Origin: an uncultured Bacteroidales bacterium
GTDB taxonomy: Bacteria > Bacteroidota > Bacteroidia > Bacteroidales > UBA4417
Length of the DNA stretch: 36,061 nucleotides
Reading direction: 5' to 3'
Assembly (NCBI GenBank): GCA_903822525.1
Contig: CAIJPI010000088.1
Span: 1 to 36,061, forward strand
Shown: positions 15,924 to 24,268 of the stretch, in pieces
How the letters are laid out: each line of letters starts with the position of its first letter
Numbering within the stretch: the stretch's first letter is position 1
Position numbers and translations under genes: made by a program
The notes under the pieces: generated by a model
The model's database searches: none
Seen by the model: only the letters and a program-made list of their open reading frames with translations
Told to the model about the DNA's origin: nothing

Positions 15924-17366
15924 ATGAAAAATATAATTGCCTTTCTTTTTGTATTGTGCTTTAGCGCCGGATTGCTGGCTGCTGAAAAAGGGTATAAGAT
16001 TACTGTTAAACTAACGGGTTCATCTGACACTTCGCTGCTGCTGGCTCATTACTATGGCAACAAACAATATCTTGATGATACAGCATTCAGGAACAGGCAA
16101 GGTTTGTTTGTTTTCGAAGGCAAGGAAAAGCTCAAAGACGGGATGTATATTGTTGCAGGAGTGGCAAAAAGCAAGTATTTCGATTTCTTTCTGACCGGCA
16201 GCCAGCAGATTGATTTTGCCTGCGATCCGGCAAACGTGGTTAACACCATGCAGGTTAAAGGGTCGGACGACAACAAGGCTTTTTATGCGTACATAAAATA
16301 CCTTGGTAACAAGCAGACCGAGATAGAGCCCTTAAGTGCCTGGATGAAGGCAAACCGTTCCCATCCTGAATCCGATTCAACCAAACTTGTAAAAGCCCGC
16401 ATTGATGCGATTGACGAGGAAGCAAAAGCCTATATTAAAAATTTCTACACTTCGAATCCTGCATACCTTTCGGCAAATTTCGTTAAAGCAAGCAACGAGG
16501 CTGAATATCTTCAGTACATTGCTGTTACTGACGGCAAAATTGACTCTTCGCGCATATACCCTACTTACAAAGAGCATTATTTCGATAATTTCACTTTTGA
16601 GGATTCAAGGCTTATATACACACCTGTTTTCGGGCAGAAAGTGGATTTCTATTTCGATAAACTGGTGGTGCCGGTGCTCGATTCGTTACAGAAAGATATT
16701 GACAGGGTTATGACCTTTGCTTCGGCAAACAAAGAAATGGAAACCTACATGGCCTGGTTCCTGTCGCTTAAGTACGAAACCTCGCAGGTGATGGGCCACG
16801 ATGCCTTGTTTGTATACATTGTCCGCAAATATCTTGAAACTGGCAAAGTCGGCTGGCAGTATCCCGAGGTAAAGGGAAACATCCTGAAACGCATCAATAC
16901 CCTCGATCCCCTTTTACTAGGGAAAACAGCGCCTAACCTTATACTTCTCGACACCAGCAATGTTGCATGTTCGCTGCTAGCTACCAAAGCAAAGTATACC
17001 TTGCTTTTTTTCTGGGAAAGCAACTGTGGCCACTGCCAGCAGGAAATGCCTAAAGTCCTGAAATTTTACGAAGAGTTTCATTCAAAGTACGGCCTCGAAA
17101 TCTTCGCGGTAAGTACCGATACTTCACTTGTAAAATGGAAAGCCTTTATCAGTAAAAATAAGATGTCGTGGATAAATGTCAACGGGCACCTGAGCCTGAG
17201 CGGGAATTATCATACTCTATATGACATCAGGAGTACGCCTGTAATGTACCTGCTTGATGAGGACAAAAAAATCCTGACTAAATTCCTGTTGATGGATGAA
17301 ATCAGCAATGTGATCAGGAAACGCGAAGAAGCTGCTGAAAAGAATAAAAAAGAAAAGACACCCTGA
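15924..17366 (+). CDS. TlpA-like thioredoxin-fold protein with DUF4369/DUF5106-like N-terminus
   Basis: A 480-residue secreted protein. A signal peptide (1-20) precedes a beta-rich N-terminal domain (about 22-115) like DUF4369, a helical middle (about 120-325) like DUF5106, and a TlpA/AhpC-type thioredoxin fold (about 335-470). The redox motif W-E-S-N-C-G-H-C has Cys368 and Cys371, and the cis-Pro segment is S-T-P-V-M-Y. Such proteins act as periplasmic thiol-disulfide reductases in Bacteroidota. The client is unknown, although the co-directional membrane protein upstream is a candidate. A short heptad repeat begins 10 bases after the stop. Confidence 0.9.
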   Translation: MKNIIAFLFVLCFSAGLLAAEKGYKITVKLTGSSDTSLLLAHYYGNKQYLDDTAFRNRQGLFVFEGKEKLKDGMYIVAGVAKSKYFDFFLTGSQQIDFACDPANVVNTMQVKGSDDNKAFYAYIKYLGNKQTEIEPLSAWMKANRSHPESDSTKLVKARIDAIDEEAKAYIKNFYTSNPAYLSANFVKASNEAEYLQYIAVTDGKIDSSRIYPTYKEHYFDNFTFEDSRLIYTPVFGQKVDFYFDKLVVPVLDSLQKDIDRVMTFASANKEMETYMAWFLSLKYETSQVMGHDALFVYIVRKYLETGKVGWQYPEVKGNILKRINTLDPLLLGKTAPNLILLDTSNVACSLLATKAKYTLLFFWESNCGHCQQEMPKVLKFYEEFHSKYGLEIFAVSTDTSLVKWKAFISKNKMSWINVNGHLSLSGNYHTLYDIRSTPVMYLLDEDKKILTKFLLMDEISNVIRKREEAAEKNKKEKTP

Positions 17367-17375
17367 CAGAAAAAA

Positions 17376-17403
17376 GTTCCGGGTTCAGAGTTCCGGGTTC
17401 CAG
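17376..17403. repeat. Short heptad repeat, word GTTCCGG
   Basis: Four 7-base units, GTTCCGG, GTTCAGA, GTTCCGG and GTTCCAG, are followed by TCTGAAAC. It begins 10 bases after the stop codon of the thioredoxin-fold gene. The unit length is the same as in the arrays at 4024 and 18291, but the word is different. Confidence 0.8.
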
Positions 17404-17495
17404 TCTGAAACATAGTACTGGCAAGCAAAATAAAAAAAACAAAGAAGTACGGATAACCTTTTAGCGATCTCAATTATAACCAAGCAACTCATTAC

Positions 17496-18290
17496 ATGAC
17501 TCCATCACGAACAATCTGGATTACGGGAGCTTCATCAGGAATCGGCGAAGCATTGGCTTTGCAGTGGGCAAGTCCTGAAACCACACTTATTCTTTCGGGA
17601 CTTGAAGAGAAGCAACTGGAGCCAGTTGCTGTAAAATGCGAAAGTCGGGGAGCCAGGGTTCAAATTATCCCTTTCAATCTCACAAATGAGGCTGAAATCG
17701 CTGAAGCTGCAAACAAAGTTCAGACTATGATCCCAAAAATTGATATTCTTGTCAATTGCGGTGGTATTGGGCAACGTTCATTAATCATTGAAACTCCTGA
17801 TGCTGTTTCACGAAAGATCATGGAAACGGATTTTTGGGGCCATGCCACTCTCACCAGCAGGATTCTACCATTTATGGTGAAAACAGGTGGTGGAACTATT
17901 GTAGTAATGAGCAGCCTGTCAGGACTTTTCGGGTTTCCACAACGCTCCATGTATTGCGCCGCAAAGCATGCCCTGCACGGATTTTTCGAAACTCTCAGGC
18001 TAGAGCATCATAAAGATAAGATTAACGTTCTGATGGTTTGTCCTGGAAGAGTAAGAACCAATTTCTCTTACGGCGCACTGACAGCTACAGGCGACAAGCA
18101 CGGAAAAATGGATAAAGGTCAGGCAAACGGAGTATCAGCTGAATACTGTGCTGCCAAAATTGACAAGGCTGTTAAAAGGAATAAAAAACAGGTACTGATT
18201 GGAAAAAAAGAACTAATCATGGCCTATTTAAAACGTTTCGCTCCCTGGTTGTTTTACAAAATAGCATTGAAGATTGATCCTAATTCCTAA
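17496..18290 (+). CDS. Short-chain dehydrogenase/reductase
   Basis: A 264-residue classical SDR oxidoreductase. It has the nucleotide-binding motif T-G-A-S-S-G-I-G at residues 10-17, N-C-G-G near 87-90 (usual N-N-A-G, here N-C-G-G), the catalytic Ser in M-S-S-L-S-G-L-F-G and the Y-x-x-x-K pair Tyr153/Lys157. The P-G-R-V-R-T-N-F segment after the active site and the C-terminal hydrophobic K-R-F-A-P-W-L-F-Y-K tail match the DHRS7-like or DltE-like branch, which often reduces lipid-like or keto substrates at membranes. The substrate is unknown. A heptad array touches the stop codon, and a VOC protein follows in the same direction. Confidence 0.92.
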   Translation: MTPSRTIWITGASSGIGEALALQWASPETTLILSGLEEKQLEPVAVKCESRGARVQIIPFNLTNEAEIAEAANKVQTMIPKIDILVNCGGIGQRSLIIETPDAVSRKIMETDFWGHATLTSRILPFMVKTGGGTIVVMSSLSGLFGFPQRSMYCAAKHALHGFFETLRLEHHKDKINVLMVCPGRVRTNFSYGALTATGDKHGKMDKGQANGVSAEYCAAKIDKAVKRNKKQVLIGKKELIMAYLKRFAPWLFYKIALKIDPNS

Positions 18291-18404
18291 TGTCGGATGT
18301 CGGATGTCGGATGTCGGATGTCGGATGTCGGATGTCGGATGTCGGATGTCGGATGTCGGATGTCGGATGTTGGATGTCGGATGTTGGATGTTGGATGTTG
18401 GATG
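18291..18404. repeat. Heptanucleotide array, word TGTCGGA
   Basis: About 16 tandem units of 7 bases start at the base after the TAA of the SDR gene. The first ten or so are identical (TGTCGGA), and towards the 3' end they become TGTTGGA. Homogeneity at one end and mutation at the other suggests growth or homogenisation at the SDR-proximal side. No inverted partner arm is present, unlike the array at 4024. Confidence 0.95.
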
Positions 18405-18474
18405 TAAGAATCAATTTCTAATTTTTTTTTGAAACCTTCAAACCACTAAGACTTAATACCAAAACCTATTTAAA

Positions 18475-19548
18475 ATGGATAAAGTAGTAATAAGCGGAAT
18501 ACAGCAACTGGGCATTGGCGTGCAGAATGTTGCTGCAGCATGGAAATGGTATCGCAAATACTTAGGTATGGATATCAAAGTTTTTGAAGAAAGCGCCACT
18601 GCATCGCTTATGCTGCCGTATACGGGTGGAATGCCTCAAAAACGACATGCCATTCTCGCACTGAACCTGAGTGGCGGTGGTGGTTTTGAAATATGGCAAT
18701 ATACCGACCGCATTCCGCAGCCTCCCAAATTTACACCTTCGCTGGGCGATCTCGGGATATTTGCGGCAAAAATTAAAGCCCGCGATGTAGCTAAGACTCA
18801 TGCGTATTTTACCGAAGAAAAGCTCACAGTAAGCGCAATACATTTAGGCCCCGACGGCAGGTCCCATTTCTTTTTAACTGATCCGTTCAATAATATATTT
18901 CAGGTGATTGAATCCCAGAATTGGTTCAGTAACGAAAAGAAAAATACCGGTTCGGTATATGGGGTAATGATTGGAGTAGCTGATATCGAAAAATCGATGA
19001 AGGTTTATTCTGAAATACTGGGCTATGACAAGATAATTTGTGATACTACAGCTACATTTTCAGACCTGATGCCATTGAGCGGCGGCGATGCAACATTCCG
19101 CAGGGTTATGCTGAAAAACAGCAAGCCCAGGGCCGGAGCCTTCGGTCGTTTATTTGGTGACAGCGAGATTGAACTATTTCAGGTTGAGGGCCGCCAGCCC
19201 AGGAAAATATATGACGGGCGTTTCTGGGGTGACCTGGGGTTTATCCATCTTTGCTATGACATACAGGGTATGGAAGCTTTAAATGCCGCCTGCGCTAAAC
19301 GGGGATTCCCTTTTACAGTTGACAGTTTCGCCGACCATAAAGGCAACAGCTTTGATATGGGCGAGGCTGCTGGCCACTTTTCGTATATCGAGGATCCTGA
19401 TGGTACTTTGATAGAATTTGTTGAAACACATAAAGTCCCTATCCTAAAGAAACTCGGCTGGTACCTGAACCTCCGCAAACGAAATCCGGCAAAGCCTCTG
19501 CCCAACTGGATAATAAAAGCAATGGGAATGAACAGGGAAAAAGATTGA
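18475..19548 (+). CDS. Two-domain VOC (glyoxalase/dioxygenase fold) protein
   Basis: A 357-residue cytosolic protein with two vicinal-oxygen-chelate domains. The first (about 8-145) starts I-Q-Q-L-G-I-G-V-Q-N-V-A and ends in F-F-L-T-D-P-F-N-N-I-F-Q-V-I-E. The second (about 160-320) starts Y-G-V-M-I-G-V-A-D-I-E-K-S and ends E-D-P-D-G-T-L-I-E-F-V-E. Glu at these domain ends is the usual metal ligand. His at the usual first ligand position is not obvious, since I see G-I-G-V and M-I-G-V, so the metal site may be incomplete. Substrate and reaction cannot be assigned. It follows the SDR gene, which suggests a shared pathway. Confidence 0.87.
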   Translation: MDKVVISGIQQLGIGVQNVAAAWKWYRKYLGMDIKVFEESATASLMLPYTGGMPQKRHAILALNLSGGGGFEIWQYTDRIPQPPKFTPSLGDLGIFAAKIKARDVAKTHAYFTEEKLTVSAIHLGPDGRSHFFLTDPFNNIFQVIESQNWFSNEKKNTGSVYGVMIGVADIEKSMKVYSEILGYDKIICDTTATFSDLMPLSGGDATFRRVMLKNSKPRAGAFGRLFGDSEIELFQVEGRQPRKIYDGRFWGDLGFIHLCYDIQGMEALNAACAKRGFPFTVDSFADHKGNSFDMGEAAGHFSYIEDPDGTLIEFVETHKVPILKKLGWYLNLRKRNPAKPLPNWIIKAMGMNREKD

Positions 19549-19572
19549 ATTTTCTGATTCGGAGCGTTTAGA

Positions 19573-19795
19573 AACTGTCTAAATTTTTAAACTGAAGTGA
19601 TTTATCAAGTTATTTGCTCATTCTATTGTCAGGCTGAGAAGCCTGCCCTGAGCTTGCCGAAGGGGAGGCGAAGCCCACTAAATCATCTCAATATTTTCAT
19701 TTTAGCGTTGAACGAGTGCATTTCGACTTCGCTCAATGTGACAGAAATACAGGGGTTTGATGCTTTAAAGTAGTTTTTATCTTTTTTAGACAGTT
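19573..19795. mobile_element. MITE-like element with 11-bp terminal inverted repeats
   Basis: AACTGTCTAAA (19573-19583) and TTTAGACAGTT (19785-19795) are exact inverted repeats bounding 223 non-coding bases. Inside are two modules of a dispersed-repeat type common in bacterial genomes, in opposite orientation: CCCTGAGCTTGCCGAAGGGG near 19646-19665 and CATTTCGACTTCGCTCAA near 19719-19736, the second followed by TGTGACA. The ends resemble IS terminal repeats, but no transposase is present, so it is non-autonomous. I found no clear target-site duplication. Confidence 0.6.
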
Positions 19796-19802
19796 ACTTT
19801 AT

Positions 19803-20915
19803 CTATTGCACTTCCTCCCATATCCTACCATCCTGAACAATGTGCCAGGTAGTCTTTCCATCATGTCCAGGCACAATGGCTTCGAAAAGGCTGAATGTCA
19901 TTTTCAGAGCAGGATTGAATGGCTTTCCATCAAGGCGATAACCGTCGAGTCCAAGAACCTTCATATCAGAGGTATAAGAATTATTCTTTTCGAAAAAGTC
20001 TTTTTCCCTGTAATAAAGCATGCGAAGCGCCCATTTTATGTCGTTATCGGCATCAGGCACATAGGCATCAACTCCTGTACCGGCTATTTTTTCCGAAAAC
20101 TGCAAAAAGCCCCAGGTTTCGGGCTGATGCATGGCTATTACTCCCTGCGGCGACCACACCCAGTTATTTTCAGGCAAAGGTTTTTCCTTTCCATCCACCA
20201 GGTGGGAGCGTTTTTTATAATTGCCTTCAATAATATCAACGGTCCATTCAACACGCGAAAAATCGATGCGGTATTGTTCGCCATTTATAGGTAGTTTGCC
20301 TGTTGCACTCAGTTCAGTAAGCGCATCCAGAGGAATGGCAATTTCAAGCGTCCAGCCTTTATCTGTATCGGTTGGATTATTAATAGTTCCTTCAACATGA
20401 ACGGCTGATCTGATACCATTAAAGTTCCAGTTGTCGATTGCCACATTCCGCTTCACATCGTCGCGGTATGGTTTCAACAGCATAAGGTCCCACTGCGTAT
20501 TAAAGGCATTCATTTCGTATTCAAGGTAATGATGCGTGTCGCCATCAGGGTCGATAAATACCTCAAAATCATTATCAAAAAAAACAATACTCTCACGCTC
20601 TGTCAACGTAGCCCAAACATGAGGATCCTCCAATTCGGCGGCAACATACAGGTAGTTGTTATCCCACAACATTTTCATCCGTGTTTTATAAGCAGGCTCA
20701 GGTTTCAGGCTGCCTTCAATATCACCAAAATATTCACTCCACGACACATTAACCCAGTCGGTTTCGTTTATCAACCCATCGATGGTAAGTGGAGTACCTG
20801 CCCGGTAACACACATAATTCCTCGGACTTATAGGAATGGGCGATTCCTGAGCAAGTGCTGAATGATTCAATAATGCGATGATGCATATAATCAGTGGGAA
20901 GATCAGTTTTTTCAT
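19803..20915 (-). CDS. Secreted CBM9-like carbohydrate-binding protein
   Basis: A 370-residue protein with a signal peptide of about 22 residues ending A-L-A-Q. A family 9 carbohydrate-binding-module-like sugar-binding domain follows (about 38-255): L-T-I-D-G-x-I-x-E-x-x-W at the start, then L-W-D-x-x-Y-L-Y-V-A-A-E-L-x-D-P-H-V, F-F-D-N-D-F-E-V-F-I-D-P-D-G-D-x-x-x-Y and W-x-L-E-I-A-I-P near 205. The C-terminal region (255-370), rich in W, Y and D, is not recognised. No catalytic motif is seen, so it may bind glycan, or modify it through an unrecognised domain. It is divergent from the GH92 gene across the triple hairpin repeat. Confidence 0.85.
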   Translation of the reverse strand: MKKLIFPLIICIIALLNHSALAQESPIPISPRNYVCYRAGTPLTIDGLINETDWVNVSWSEYFGDIEGSLKPEPAYKTRMKMLWDNNYLYVAAELEDPHVWATLTERESIVFFDNDFEVFIDPDGDTHHYLEYEMNAFNTQWDLMLLKPYRDDVKRNVAIDNWNFNGIRSAVHVEGTINNPTDTDKGWTLEIAIPLDALTELSATGKLPINGEQYRIDFSRVEWTVDIIEGNYKKRSHLVDGKEKPLPENNWVWSPQGVIAMHQPETWGFLQFSEKIAGTGVDAYVPDADNDIKWALRMLYYREKDFFEKNNSYTSDMKVLGLDGYRLDGKPFNPALKMTFSLFEAIVPGHDGKTTWHIVQDGRIWEEVQ

Positions 20916-20944
20916 TTTGAACTAATTTATTGATTTCTTCACGT

Positions 20945-21067
20945 GTCAGACACCCCTTCGGGTGTGCAGACACGTGTCTAATTTAGTAGTCAGACGCCCT
21001 TCGGGTGTGCAGACACGTATCTAATTTAGTAGTCAGACACCCTTCGGGTGTGCAGACGCGTATGATT
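20945..21067. repeat. Three tandem ~43-bp repeats with TTCG hairpins
   Basis: The units span 20945-20988, 20989-21031 and 21032-about 21067. Each reads GTCAGAC, then ACCCTTCGGGTGT (a stem closed by a TTCG tetraloop), then GCAGACACG and TATCTAATTTAGTA. Unit 1 also holds the 12-bp palindrome AGACACGTGTCT. The third unit is cut short. They lie between divergent genes, where three terminators in a row are not needed, so a REP-like or regulator-binding role is plausible. Confidence 0.85.
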
Positions 21068-21196
21068 TCACTATCAAAGGAACGAAATATTTTTAATTTT
21101 TCTGACTTAGTAAATAAAATTAAAAAGAGCGTATTTTTACACATTCATTTGCCCGGAACCAACATATTTATTCCATTTACATTCATTACCCATTTT

Positions 21197-24139
21197 ATGA
21201 AAAAGACAACCTTACTTTTGTTGCTTTCAGTTGCAGTTTCGTTCGTGGCAAAGGCACAGAAACTGCCTGCCGATTATGTAAACACATTTATAGGAACCGG
21301 AGGACACGGGCATACATATCCCGGAGCAACCATGCCTTTTGGGATGGTGCAACTGAGTCCTGATACCAGGCTTGAAGGCTGGGACGGTTGTGGCGGGTAT
21401 CATTACGACGACAACTACATTTATGGTTTCTCGCATACCCACCTCAACGGAACAGGTGTTCCCGACCTGTGCGACATACTCATTATGCCTACTACAGGCG
21501 AAACCCGCTGGAATAATGGCTCCGACGGCAAACCCGGTTACGGCTCACATTTCAGGCACAGCAGCGAGAGTGCCGAACCCGGATATTACAAGGTCGCTCT
21601 CGATGATTATAATATTACAGCAGAACTCACTGCAACCACACGTGCCGGAATGCATTGTTATACTTTCCCTGCCGGAAAGGAATCGAACATAATGCTTGAC
21701 CTTTTTCATCGCGACGAGGTGCTCAGTTCATCCATCAGGGTGATCAGCAACACCCGGATTGAAGGATTAAGGCGGTCGCGTTCCTGGGCTGAGAATCAAT
21801 ATGTTTACTTTGTTGCCGAATTTTCGAAACCTTTTGCTTCGTACGAAATTGCGGTCGATAACATAATTAAGCCGGGGATTAATTCGGCAGAAAACGAAAA
21901 GAACATAAAAGCTGCCTTTCATTTTACCACTACTGCCGGCGAAAATATTTATGTAAAAGTCGGCATTTCGGCAGTTAGCGAAGCCGGCGCTGGTTTGAAC
22001 CTTGAAACAGAAATACCCGGCTGGAATTACGACAAGGTGCGCATCGATGCAAAAGTGGCCTGGAATAAAGAACTTTCGAAAATTGAAGTCGAAGGAGGAA
22101 CCGATCTGCAGAAAACTGTTTTTTATACCGCCTTATACCATACCATGGTAAATCCGAATACCTATATGGATGTTGACGGCAGTTACCGCGGGCGTGACCT
22201 GAAAGTGCATAAAGACGCATCGTTTACCAACTATACTGTTTTCTCGCTATGGGATACTTACCGGGCTTGTCATCCCCTGATGACCATTATTGATCAGAAA
22301 CGTACACTTGACTATATTAAAACCTTTCTGACCCAATACGATCAGGGCGGCTTACTGCCTGTTTGGGAACTTGCCGGAAACGAAACCTTCTGTATGATAG
22401 GATATCATTCAGTTCCTGTGATTGTTGACGCCTATCTGAAAGGAATAAAAGGGTTTGATACTGAAAAAGCTTTCGCAGCTATGAAAAAGAGCGCTATGCG
22501 TGAAGGCAATGCCGGATTAAAAGCAGTGGATAAAAACGGGTATGTTTCTACAGAAGATGAATCGGAAAGTGTTTCAAAAACACTCGAATATGCTTATGAC
22601 GACTGGTGTATTGCACAATTTGCAAAAGCAACAGGGAAAGCAGATGAATACAAATATTTTATCAAACGGGGACAGAACTTCAAAAACCTCTTTGATGCGT
22701 CAACGGGGTTTATGCGAGCCCGTTCCAATGGCGGATGGTTTAATCCTTTCGATCCTTTTGAAGTAAATTTCAATTATACCGAAGCCAATTCGTGGCAATA
22801 CAGTTTTTCGGCTGTGCAGGATATGACCGGCTTTATTCAGTTGCATGGAGGAAAACAAAACCTGGCAAAAAAACTTGATGATCTGTTCAGCGTTTCATCC
22901 AAGACCTCGGGGCGCGACCAGAGCGATATAACCGGTTTGATTGGCCAGTATGCACACGGCAACGAGCCGAGCCACCATATTGCATATCTCTATCCTTTTG
23001 CCGGACAAGCTTATAAAACGCAGGAACTGGTTCACCGCATTCTCAGCACTTTATATCACAACAATCCTGATGGACTTACCGGTAACGAAGACTGCGGGCA
23101 AATGTCGGCATGGGCTGTAATGAGTGCCATGGGGTTTTACCCGGTTATACCGGGAACGGATACCTATGTAATCGGGACTCCCTGGTTCAGTAAAACGACC
23201 ATTCACCTCGAAAATGGCAAGACGTTCGTTATAAAAGCAGACAATATTTCGGAACATAATTTTTACATCAGTTCGGCCAAACTCAACAATAAAACATATA
23301 ATGCCTCCTATCTGAAACATGATGATATTCTGAATGGTGGTGAGCTGGTATTTACCATGAGTCCCGAACCAAACAAAACCTGGGGAACAGGAGCCGGAAA
23401 CGAGCCATCCACTTCTGTTTCCGACAACCTGATTGTAGCAGCACCTGCCATACTGGAGGCCTCAAAATCGTTTAAAGACTCAAAAGTGATCAGCATGAGC
23501 GGCCCTGACGGTTCTCAAATTACTTACAGCCTGACAGGAACTGACGGAAAAACATCAACACAAACCTACCAGGAACCTTTCCGGATCGATCAATCATCGA
23601 AACTATATTTTTATGCCGAAAAAGACGGGATCAAAAGCCAGGGTGTTTCATCGGAATTTGTTAAAATGATTGATGATAAAAGCATTACGCTGACCTACCC
23701 GCCGGCAAATCAATATTCAGGCGGAGGCGTAAATAACCTGATCGACGGCATCCGTTGTTCCCCCGACTTCAAAGTTGGCGGTTGGCTGGGTTTTGAAAAA
23801 ACCAACCTGGAAGCTCTAATCGATTTACGCGAAGTAAAACCAGTATCCACTTTTGGTGCCGGCTTCCTGCAGGACATTAATTCCTGGATTTTCATGCCTT
23901 CACAGGTTGAGTTTTTTGTATCCGAAAACGGAATGGATTACCACTCGGCCGGTATTGTTAAAAACGATATTCCTCAGGATAAAGATGGCGTATTCCTTAA
24001 AACTTTTGAAACGAAAACAGCTCCTGTAAATGCCCGGTATGTAAAAATCATAGCAACCAATATTGGTAATTGTCCTGCAGGACACAAAGCACAAGGCGGG
24101 GCTGCCTGGATGTTCGCTGATGAAATTATTGTAAAATAA
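21197..24139 (+). CDS. GH92 alpha-mannosidase with C-terminal binding domains
   Basis: A 980-residue secreted protein. The ATG at 21197 starts a clean signal peptide (M-K-K-T-T-L-L-L-L-L, cleaved after A-K-A-Q). Residues about 25-760 are glycoside hydrolase family 92: Y-V-N-T-F-I-G-T-G-G-H-G-H-T-Y-P-G-A, then F-S-H-T-H-L-N-G-T-G, H-G-N-E-P-S-H-H and G-N-E-D-C-G-Q-M-S-A-W with the putative general base Asp. GH92 enzymes are calcium-dependent exo-alpha-mannosidases that trim host or fungal mannans and N-glycans. About 800-860 is a short beta domain of the chitobiase C-terminal type, and 860-980 a discoidin/CBM32-like domain. Reading further upstream to 21005 would cross the tandem repeats and is rejected. 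Confidence 0.95.
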   Translation: MKKTTLLLLLSVAVSFVAKAQKLPADYVNTFIGTGGHGHTYPGATMPFGMVQLSPDTRLEGWDGCGGYHYDDNYIYGFSHTHLNGTGVPDLCDILIMPTTGETRWNNGSDGKPGYGSHFRHSSESAEPGYYKVALDDYNITAELTATTRAGMHCYTFPAGKESNIMLDLFHRDEVLSSSIRVISNTRIEGLRRSRSWAENQYVYFVAEFSKPFASYEIAVDNIIKPGINSAENEKNIKAAFHFTTTAGENIYVKVGISAVSEAGAGLNLETEIPGWNYDKVRIDAKVAWNKELSKIEVEGGTDLQKTVFYTALYHTMVNPNTYMDVDGSYRGRDLKVHKDASFTNYTVFSLWDTYRACHPLMTIIDQKRTLDYIKTFLTQYDQGGLLPVWELAGNETFCMIGYHSVPVIVDAYLKGIKGFDTEKAFAAMKKSAMREGNAGLKAVDKNGYVSTEDESESVSKTLEYAYDDWCIAQFAKATGKADEYKYFIKRGQNFKNLFDASTGFMRARSNGGWFNPFDPFEVNFNYTEANSWQYSFSAVQDMTGFIQLHGGKQNLAKKLDDLFSVSSKTSGRDQSDITGLIGQYAHGNEPSHHIAYLYPFAGQAYKTQELVHRILSTLYHNNPDGLTGNEDCGQMSAWAVMSAMGFYPVIPGTDTYVIGTPWFSKTTIHLENGKTFVIKADNISEHNFYISSAKLNNKTYNASYLKHDDILNGGELVFTMSPEPNKTWGTGAGNEPSTSVSDNLIVAAPAILEASKSFKDSKVISMSGPDGSQITYSLTGTDGKTSTQTYQEPFRIDQSSKLYFYAEKDGIKSQGVSSEFVKMIDDKSITLTYPPANQYSGGGVNNLIDGIRCSPDFKVGGWLGFEKTNLEALIDLREVKPVSTFGAGFLQDINSWIFMPSQVEFFVSENGMDYHSAGIVKNDIPQDKDGVFLKTFETKTAPVNARYVKIIATNIGNCPAGHKAQGGAAWMFADEIIVK

Positions 24140-24268
24140 TCATCTGCAGGCTTTGCCAGGTATGATAAAACAAGAGCAGGCTGTTGTTTTTGTTCAGAAA
24201 ACTACTCCTTAAACCCAACTGTTGCCTTTACCTTTTTACCACACTAATTTGAATTGCAAAATATCCGT

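Noticed and set aside
20945-21067. Short CRISPR array
   Set aside because: The 43-base units are directly adjacent with no variable spacers between them.
21005-21196. Upstream extension of GH92
   Set aside because: It would translate the hairpin repeats, and a normal signal peptide starts at 21197.
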